64,000 bases of DNA from Nymphaea colorata (taxonomy: Eukaryota > Streptophyta > Magnoliopsida > Nymphaeales > Nymphaeaceae), in NCBI RefSeq assembly GCF_008831285.2, contig NC_045138.2, positions 19,131,934 through 19,195,933 of the forward strand. Direction: 5' to 3'. A program made the position numbers and the translations under genes. The notes under the pieces were generated by a model that did not search any database, was not told where the DNA came from, and saw only the letters and a list, made by a program, of their open reading frames with translations. Of this stretch, positions 62,733 to 64,000 are shown piece after piece. The stretch's first letter is position 1; each line of letters begins with the position of its first letter.

Positions 62733-64000
62733 ATTTCCGGCGAGCCAGCGAAAGCAGACACCGGAATAGGGAAATGAAGAATAATTTATCCGAGCACCAA
62801 CATCGCTTGCCAAAGAAGAGACGCTCTAGGGCATCCACAGTGCCCGGCCTCCAGAGATAAATGGACTACGTCGGGGGATCGTACGGAACGAAAATTTTCA
62901 ATATGAATTAAAATTTGTCCTATAATTCCAATAACGCCTTCACTCGTGGCTACTTATTGCAAGGTGTTCCCGGTAAAGAGTAAATTAAACGAATTTGCAT
63001 TTTTACATGAAAAGATGCAGAACTTTTTATAAGAAAATAAAATTGTTACAAGTAAATGGACGCAAGGCTTCTTATTAAAACTGTTATAGGCTAGATATTT
63101 AAATTTACCATTAAAAAGCAATATAAAGTGTTGCTAAATCATAAAAAAATTATTTTATACCATGTATACTTTTCATATTGGTTTTCAAAAAATTTGTGTC
63201 ATCCAGCAACATTCGGCGGTTGGCCGATATCACAAAGCAACAATAAAAGGTAATTGTCTTAAAAAACACATTCATTTGAGAATCGTTATTCGCTTGTAAA
63301 TATCATATTAGTACATATAAATTCTCATGTTTTGTATGTTTATATTCTAAAACCCCGTTATAATATTGCAATACTTTGAAACTACCGTAATAAAATCACA
63401 AACCGTTGTTGTGAATACCCTAATGACCATTTTAAGTGCAACATAAACTAAGTTATTCATGTGACAAGATTTCGTGTCCTGTTAGCATAATTTTTATGAT
63501 TCCAAATTTTTTGTTAATAGAGAGAGCGGATACATGACATTTCATGAAAAATGGTTAGCTCGGTTTTTGAGCATAAAAAGCATGCGTGGCCTGAAATGGT
63601 ATATCAAATAAATATGAGCTCATCTAGGAAATTTGGTCTGATTCGTGCCGGTTACGCTTGGCTCCGGGTTAAAGACAAGCAAAGGAACCCAGATCCGTTT
63701 CATGGTCGAAAACGGGTTGATTTTGTCCCCGATCCAGTCCAACGTGGGCGTTATTTTCGGATCCGGGTCCTTAAACCAGTTCTGAAACTCTTAGTATCGG
63801 AAAATGTACAAGAAACTGGTCAACGAAAGTTCGGGTCGCCATGGGATCGGCTTCCGAGTTCAACGCCTTCATCTCTGGTAAGTTGCAACGATGCGAACCA
63901 GTCGGATCCAAAACGCCTGAAATCTTTTCATTATAACAAAGAACATTTGACAAACAGGTGGGCTCGAGTAGTGTCTTATCGGATTTTATATAATTGGACT
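62733..64000. other. Upstream of the XS gene; no gene recognised
   Basis: The first 100 bases probably hold the leader and promoter of the minus-strand XS gene. Beyond that the DNA is AT-rich. A GGATCCGGGTCC-type stretch at 63640-63775 looks repetitive but could not be assigned. Confidence 0.45.

Overview
This window looks like nuclear DNA of a flowering plant. It holds four recognisable plant genes with spliceosomal introns or a plastid-targeted product: a MON2-type trafficking gene, an OVATE family repressor, a plastid ferredoxin of the FdC2 type, and an XS-domain protein. They are separated by AT-rich DNA with long (CT)n/(TA)n microsatellites, a decayed Ty1/copia element, LTRs and MITE-like repeats. 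The species cannot be told from the sequence. The GC-rich, intronless OFP and FdC2 genes and the long introns would fit a monocot or early-diverging angiosperm, but that is only an impression.

Layout. (1) About 1-28930, minus strand: most of the MON2 gene. I traced 39 exons whose phases all join, giving 1,514 codons from the start codon to a donor at the left edge; the last C-terminal part lies outside. Its introns carry a solo LTR with target-site duplication, a second related LTR followed by a primer-binding-site-like sequence, a microsatellite block, a 162-bp tandem duplication and MITE-like sequence. (2) 28931-39505: gene-poor, with compound microsatellites, a degenerate copia gag-pol copy (about 33539-36890, plus strand) and a possible tRNA-derived SINE. 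(3) 39506-40081, plus strand: intronless OVATE family gene. (4) 40082-45329: intergenic, with a Harbinger/Tourist-like MITE, more microsatellites and, at 44058-44250, a broken partial copy of the 5' end of the next gene. (5) 45330-45785, plus strand: intronless FdC2 ferredoxin gene. (6) 45786-49099: no gene recognised. (7) 49100-62732, minus strand: three-exon XS-domain gene with two introns of about 6.5 and 5.5 kb, rich in small tandem duplications and GTACC-rich repeats. (8) 62733-64000: upstream DNA, no gene recognised.

The genes do not form a pathway or cluster: they are independent housekeeping or regulatory genes. I found no sign of a novel multi-gene system. The most informative oddities are the truncated tandem copy of the FdC2 promoter and start, the GC-AG first intron of MON2, and the record of retroelement and tandem-duplication events inside the introns. 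Splice sites were read by eye and checked only by phase consistency and remembered family sequence; no search was run.
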